DNA of 19,812 nt. Source: an uncultured Lachnospiraceae bacterium. GTDB taxonomy: Bacteria; Bacillota; Clostridia; Lachnospirales; Lachnospiraceae. The stretch lies in contig CAKRNI010000022.1 of the NCBI GenBank assembly GCA_934370915.1, forward strand, positions 1 through 19,812. The letters are read 5' to 3'. The notes under the pieces were generated by a model that was given only the letters and a program-made list of their open reading frames with translations, searched no databases and was not told where the DNA came from. Made by a program: the position numbers and the translations under genes. Shown here in pieces: positions 16,387 to 19,812 of this stretch. Position 1 is the first letter of the stretch, and every line of letters starts with the position of its first letter.

Positions 16387-16424
16387 AAAAATCCTCCTCT
16401 CTATCTTTATACTTCCATGTTTCC

Positions 16425-16454
16425 ATTATATCAAACGTTCCTAATATATAGCAA
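16425..16454 (-). promoter_or_regulatory. Putative promoter of the 85-aa membrane protein gene
   Basis: A perfect TATAAT (16425-16430) has TTGCTA (16449-16454, 4/6 match) at an 18-base spacing on the minus strand. The palindrome ACGCCGGCGT (16455-16464) abuts the -35 box. Confidence 0.55.
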
Positions 16455-16481
16455 ACGCCGGCGTCACTCATCCATCCTGTT

Positions 16482-16619
16482 TTACCCACAAAACAAATTA
16501 TATCCCACGATCATAAGAGCTGCCGCTGTAATCACAAGAAAAAAGGTTGTCGGCAATATCAAGGCCCAGGTCATGCCGAAACCCACGCAGAACAGCATGA
16601 GACCGCATAATCGCTTCAT
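16482..16619 (-). CDS. Very small hydrophobic protein (45 aa)
   Basis: A 45-residue ORF runs from the ATG at 16619 to TAA at 16482. It opens MKRLCGLMLFCVGFGMTWAL, continues with LPTTFFLVITAAALMIVGYN and closes LFCG, so it is almost entirely hydrophobic with a basic start. It reads as one or two membrane helices with cysteines at positions 5, 11 and 44. GGGAG lies seven bases before the ATG; an ATG at 16625 is too near that site. Short clostridial proteins with a similar CG-x-x-LF-C start and a GYNLFC end look familiar to me, but I cannot name the family. It lies between the nuclease-ATPase gene and the 85-aa membrane protein gene. Confidence 0.6.
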   Translation of the reverse strand: MKRLCGLMLFCVGFGMTWALILPTTFFLVITAAALMIVGYNLFCG

Positions 16620-16714
16620 ATCCATTCTCCCTAAAAGGAATGTCTATGACAGTTTATTCGGTCTCTTAGACAATGATTCGCAACCGCTCTGTATCTTTCC
16701 TGTAATCATGAATT

Positions 16715-18373
16715 TCACGAGTGAATTTTCTTTACCAGACAGCGTTTCTTATAGAAAGAAATTCCATAGCAGAGAACCTGATCATAGCTGTCTTCAAACT
16801 CTTTTGCATACATGCGTTCATCGATCTGACGCAATGCCGTTTCACAGCTTTCTTCCATTTTCTCAAGTGCAGCAGAACACTTAACCTCAAAGACAGCGAG
16901 CCGTCCGTTTTCCGAATCGCATACGATCACATCACTCCGTCCCTCACCGTGTTCTCGGTTGGATTCCACCATATATCCCGCACCGGCGAAGATTCCAGCA
17001 AGGAATGCATGGTAAAAATCTTCTTTATAATCATGATAGCTGATGGTCATCCTTAACAGGGTGCTCATTTCACGCGTCAAGAGTTCGCTGTCACCATTCC
17101 ACACTGCATGGAACAGAGTTCTTCGGTCTGTTCCTTTCGCTTTGTCCTGAAACCACTTTACGACAGTCGACTCGAAGATTTCCCGGATCTCTGCGTTCGG
17201 AATCATAAGTTTTGTAATCTGATCTTCTCCGCGAACCCCTGTCAGATAGCCCGTCAGATAAAGAATGCTCCACAAATTTTCTTCTGAGGAGTGCAGAAGA
17301 TCGTATGTGAGGTTTTCTTCAACCTTCTGTGAGATCGTTCCTCCCGCTAACAATGTTTCCAGTTTTCCGGTAATACTGCTCCCCGAATAATCGATAAAGG
17401 AGCGGATGATCGCGTTATCGCTCGTATTCTTCCAGTAACTCGCAGGTTTTGCCTTCGGATCGTTCGAAAGATCAAACAGGTAATTCATCACATCCCACGG
17501 ACAATATACATCAAAATCACCAAAACGATACCCATCATACCAGTCCTTCATATCTTCCGCATGATCCACAGCATCCGCAGCCTGCAAAAGCCTGTTTACA
17601 TCTTCCTGCGTAAATCCGAAATATTCATTCAATCGGGAAGAGGTGATCGTATCCGAAACAAAGTTATTTGTTCCAGTGAAAATACTCTCTTTCGCAATCT
17701 TCAGGCAGCCGGTAATAATCGCAAATTGAAGAGTGCTGTTATCCTTTAACGCAGTACTCATCATTGCCTTCACCACTTCCAACATTTCCTGATAATAATG
17801 GTGATTGCTCGCCTTGGCCACCGGAACATCATACTCATCCAATAGTAATATTACCGGTTTTTCATAGTGGTCGCTCATCATGCGCATGAGCAGAGAAAGA
17901 CTTTTCTTGACCTCGGTCACATTGGCTTCTCCCTTTAGGATCCGTCGAAACGCGTCTTTATCGTAAGCATTTACGTTTTTACTATCCAGAAGATCTGTAT
18001 ACTTTCCAAATAATTCAGCAATTGTTGCTGCTAACATTCCGTAAGCACTGTCAAAGGTCAAGCCATCCACATCTTTAAACGAAAGGAAGATCGTCGGACA
18101 CTGGTTCATCCATTTCTGGCAGAGTACTGAATTATCCACAATCTCCAATCCCTGAAATAATGTCCGACTGTCTTTTCGGATATTAAAGAAATTTTCAAGG
18201 GTACTCATTCCTAACGTCTTTCCAAATCGTCTAGGACGGGTAATCAATGTCACTTTAACAGCCTGTGCTTTCAGTATCTCGGCAATCAGTCCCGTCTTAT
18301 CGACATAATAATATCCGTTCTGCCTGATCTCCGCAAAGTCAGAAATTCCCACCGGAATATTTAAATGAGCCAT
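16715..18373 (-). CDS. AAA-ATPase-like protein with C-terminal PD-(D/E)XK nuclease-fold domain (DUF1703 type)
   Basis: The protein has 552 residues from the chosen start MAHLNIPVGISDFAEIRQNG. The N-terminal AAA-ATPase_like domain shows YYYVDKTGLI, a variant Walker A ITRPRRFGKTLGMS (44-57, Gly51-Lys52-Thr53), a Walker B VILLLDEYDVP (174-184) and a threonine-glycine in AIITGCLKIAKESIF. The C-terminal domain has the PD-(D/E)XK-like arrangement GRSDVIV (478-484, Asp481) followed by AVFEVKC (493-499, Glu496 and Lys498). Such proteins occur in many paralogous copies in gut anaerobes and their function is not established; DNA processing or a mobile or defence role is often suspected. The start at 18373 has GGAGG at nine bases; an ATG at 18445 lacks a ribosome site and would overlap the putative promoter. 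A terminator precedes it, so it is an independent unit. Confidence 0.88.
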   Translation of the reverse strand: MAHLNIPVGISDFAEIRQNGYYYVDKTGLIAEILKAQAVKVTLITRPRRFGKTLGMSTLENFFNIRKDSRTLFQGLEIVDNSVLCQKWMNQCPTIFLSFKDVDGLTFDSAYGMLAATIAELFGKYTDLLDSKNVNAYDKDAFRRILKGEANVTEVKKSLSLLMRMMSDHYEKPVILLLDEYDVPVAKASNHHYYQEMLEVVKAMMSTALKDNSTLQFAIITGCLKIAKESIFTGTNNFVSDTITSSRLNEYFGFTQEDVNRLLQAADAVDHAEDMKDWYDGYRFGDFDVYCPWDVMNYLFDLSNDPKAKPASYWKNTSDNAIIRSFIDYSGSSITGKLETLLAGGTISQKVEENLTYDLLHSSEENLWSILYLTGYLTGVRGEDQITKLMIPNAEIREIFESTVVKWFQDKAKGTDRRTLFHAVWNGDSELLTREMSTLLRMTISYHDYKEDFYHAFLAGIFAGAGYMVESNREHGEGRSDVIVCDSENGRLAVFEVKCSAALEKMEESCETALRQIDERMYAKEFEDSYDQVLCYGISFYKKRCLVKKIHS

Positions 18374-18413
18374 TGCCTCTTCCCTCCTCTCGATTATTTG
18401 AAATGTTATGTTC

Positions 18414-18442
18414 ATTTTATCATAAACGATCGTTAGATACAA
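18414..18442 (-). promoter_or_regulatory. Putative promoter of the AAA-ATPase/nuclease gene with central palindrome
   Basis: TTGTAT (18437-18442, 3/6 match) and TAAAAT (18414-18419, 5/6 match) are 17 bases apart on the minus strand. The spacer contains a perfect 10-base palindrome AACGATCGTT (18425-18434), a possible repressor site. Confidence 0.45.
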
Positions 18443-18443
18443 C

Positions 18444-18469
18444 AATTCCCCGGATCGCTCCAGGGAATT
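18444..18469 (-). terminator. Hairpin terminator after gerW
   Basis: AATTCCCTGGA and TCCGGGGAATT form an 11-bp stem on the minus strand (one G-U wobble) capped by a GCGA tetraloop of the stable GNRA class. The tail GTTGTATC is T-poor, so termination strength is uncertain. It lies 13 bases past the gerW stop. Confidence 0.65.
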
Positions 18470-18482
18470 TTGCTTTCCGTAT

Positions 18483-18884
18483 TTATTTTTCTTTCTCCAT
18501 CTCAGCTGCCATCTTCTCCGCTTTTGCCGCTGCCTCCGGAGTTACATCATTTCCACCAGTGAAGCGGTTTACGATGTCCGGGACCATGTCGAGAACTTTG
18601 GTGACCGCATCCTGATGTTTGATATTTACGAGCTTTGTCATGCCGTTCTGGATTACAAGAATAGCGCTGGGGCTCATCTTCGCGCTCATACCGCCGCCTC
18701 CATTTGTCTTTGCGGACTGTGCAAAGGAACCGGCTGCCATGCCGCAGGTCACGTCCACGAGCGGGATGATCGTCGTGTTCTCATCCACCTTCACAGGCTC
18801 GCCCACAACGGTTTTCGATGTAATGAAATGATCCATCCCCTTAAACAGTGCGTCCACAGTAGATGGGAACTGATTTTCTGTCAT
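18483..18884 (-). CDS. gerW: GerW/YtfJ-family sporulation protein
   Basis: This 133-residue protein belongs to the GerW (YtfJ) family of spore proteins, in Bacillus made in the forespore and needed for normal germination. Landmarks are VVGEPVKVDENTTIIPLVDV (27-46), the glycine-rich turn TNGGGGMSAKMSPSAILVI and the VLDMVPDIVNRF helix. The C-terminus ends in an Ala/Lys/Glu-rich helix (PEAAAKAEKMAAEMEKEK), which is somewhat variable in the family. The ATG at 18884 follows TAGGAGGAATCGGT, in which the TAG is the stop codon of the DUF2953 gene, so the two are coupled. The DUF2953 plus GerW pair parallels ytfI-ytfJ in Bacillus subtilis. The presence of the gene suggests a spore-forming lineage. Confidence 0.88.
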   Translation of the reverse strand: MTENQFPSTVDALFKGMDHFITSKTVVGEPVKVDENTTIIPLVDVTCGMAAGSFAQSAKTNGGGGMSAKMSPSAILVIQNGMTKLVNIKHQDAVTKVLDMVPDIVNRFTGGNDVTPEAAAKAEKMAAEMEKEK

Positions 18885-18895
18885 ACCGATTCCTC

Positions 18896-19812
18896 CTAAA
18901 TGTTCTTTGTATTGCGTTCTCTTTTCCTGAAGAATTTGAGAAGGCGCCTGAAATCTTTACTGATAAATAATCTTGCAGCCGTCCAAAGCGGATACCACAG
19001 AGCAATCCGGCCTTTAAGATGAAGCTCACCGTCGAGAGCCGTTCCGGTGAAATCCGGTTCCAGGGTCAGCGTTCTGGCGTACAGACCGTAGAATGGGCTG
19101 ACCGCCATGAGTACCTGTCCTGTATCGTATGGATCATCAAAGCCGAAATGGATCCGTCCCTGAAGTTTTCTAGGCAGGATATAGCGGACAAGCTTTTTCG
19201 TGCGCTTCCAGACAAGACGGAACGCTTTCTGGTTCTGCTCGTCATGCCAGAACATCGAGATGCTGTTCCAGGTCTTTTCTAGGGAGATTTTCTTTTTTGA
19301 TATTCCATCAGCCAGCTTCTGGAACTTTCCAGGCAGCCCCCGAAGTTTGTCAAAGAATGCGCAAAGTTTTTTAATAATCCCAGACAGCTTTTCTTTTATT
19401 TTTACACTGAAACGGATCTTATCAGTGTTTTCATCACTCGTAAAGTCTTCCGTTTCATTTTTCTGCGGCTCATCAAATTCCGAGGAAAGCTCCGTCGCAT
19501 GTACAGTAAGCTCCTCATCATCTCTGGAATCCGTCCGAACCGTTGGTACATTCGTTTCAGCAGTCTGTTCTGGTTCCGGCTTAGCCACCACAACAGGTTC
19601 CGGCACATCTTCCTGGTTCCCTGTTTCAGTGAAAACCGGCTTCTGGGCAGTCACCTCGGTTTTTGCGCTTTCCGGCTCAAAATCCAGTCCTTCCGTCTCC
19701 TCATCCTCCGCCGGCCACAGCCTCATATCGAACAGCTTAAACCACAGCACCCGCCCGGATACATCCGCATGTTCGTGATAACTCACCCGGATCCGCACGA
19801 GATGTAAAAGCC
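18896..19812 (-). CDS. DUF2953 domain-containing protein, C-terminal part (5' end outside window)
   Basis: The reading frame is open to the window edge. A GTG at 19798 is only an internal codon in all likelihood, because family members begin with a hydrophobic anchor and an upstream LVRIRVSYHE-like strand. About 305 residues are visible: a short N-terminal strand, a long acidic and Pro/Glu-rich low-complexity stretch (about residues 35-125), a basic helical region, and the conserved DUF2953 end with RIHFGFDDPYDTGQVLMAVSPFYGLYA and LEPDFTGTALDGELHLKGRIAL. In Bacillus the homologue YtfI is next to YtfJ. Its function is unknown; it is probably membrane-anchored and linked to sporulation through its operon with gerW. 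Confidence 0.82.
   Translation of the reverse strand, partial: LLHLVRIRVSYHEHADVSGRVLWFKLFDMRLWPAEDEETEGLDFEPESAKTEVTAQKPVFTETGNQEDVPEPVVVAKPEPEQTAETNVPTVRTDSRDDEELTVHATELSSEFDEPQKNETEDFTSDENTDKIRFSVKIKEKLSGIIKKLCAFFDKLRGLPGKFQKLADGISKKKISLEKTWNSISMFWHDEQNQKAFRLVWKRTKKLVRYILPRKLQGRIHFGFDDPYDTGQVLMAVSPFYGLYARTLTLEPDFTGTALDGELHLKGRIALWYPLWTAARLFISKDFRRLLKFFRKRERNTKNI

Noticed and set aside
16676..16720. Short inverted repeat TTCAC/GTGAA at the end of the nuclease-ATPase gene as a terminator
   Set aside because: The stem is five bases with a two-base loop, overlaps the stop codon and has no T run.

Overview
The window reads as chromosomal DNA of a low-to-mid GC Gram-positive anaerobe in Clostridia, most likely Lachnospiraceae. 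This rests on the gene families and their order (rpmB, then Asp23/YloU, FakA and RecG; GerW next to a DUF2953 protein), strong AGGAGG-type ribosome sites, a lipoprotein with a Gram-positive-style lipobox, and a GerW/YtfJ sporulation protein. All genes lie on the minus strand except rpmB. I see no rRNA, tRNA, CRISPR array, insertion sequence or phage gene, and nearly all of the window is compact core genome.

Layout from left to right (the minus-strand genes are transcribed right to left). At 1-236 is the 5' end of asd (aspartate-semialdehyde dehydrogenase), behind a promoter flanked by inverted AACACTTG/CAAGTGTT copies. deoD (404-1117) follows, then the type IIA topoisomerase pair parC (1204-3450) and parE (3465-5384), which are tightly coupled. 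A strong GC-rich hairpin separates parE from two overlapping half-size ChrA-family transporter genes (5462-6588). A terminator whose hairpin arm also carries the chrA -35 box separates these from an orphan DUF4340 lipoprotein (6699-7652). Next is an apparent operon of HD-domain hydrolase, topoisomerase III (topB) and GNAT acetyltransferase (11125 down to 7803), preceded by recG (11207-13261), fakA (13445-15154) and asp23/yloU (15171-15527). Facing these is rpmB on the plus strand, with a clear divergent promoter pair between. The minus-strand leader of yloU-fakA contains a short arginine-rich ORF (15552-15635) overlapping two mutually exclusive small hairpins.

Right of rpmB is the only accessory-looking stretch (16129-18373): an AAA-ATPase-like/PD-(D/E)XK protein of the DUF1703 type followed by two tiny predicted membrane proteins, one of only 45 residues. 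The window ends with gerW/ytfJ and the C-terminal part of a DUF2953 protein, a pair that also occurs together in Bacillus (ytfI-ytfJ).

Functional themes are DNA topology and repair (ParC, ParE, TopB, RecG), fatty-acid kinase and envelope functions (FakA, YloU), sporulation (GerW, DUF2953), nucleoside salvage (DeoD) and amino-acid biosynthesis (Asd). I found no convincing complete new system. The best leads are the arginine-rich leader ahead of yloU-fakA, the nuclease-ATPase with its neighbouring mini membrane proteins, and several repeat-decorated promoters.
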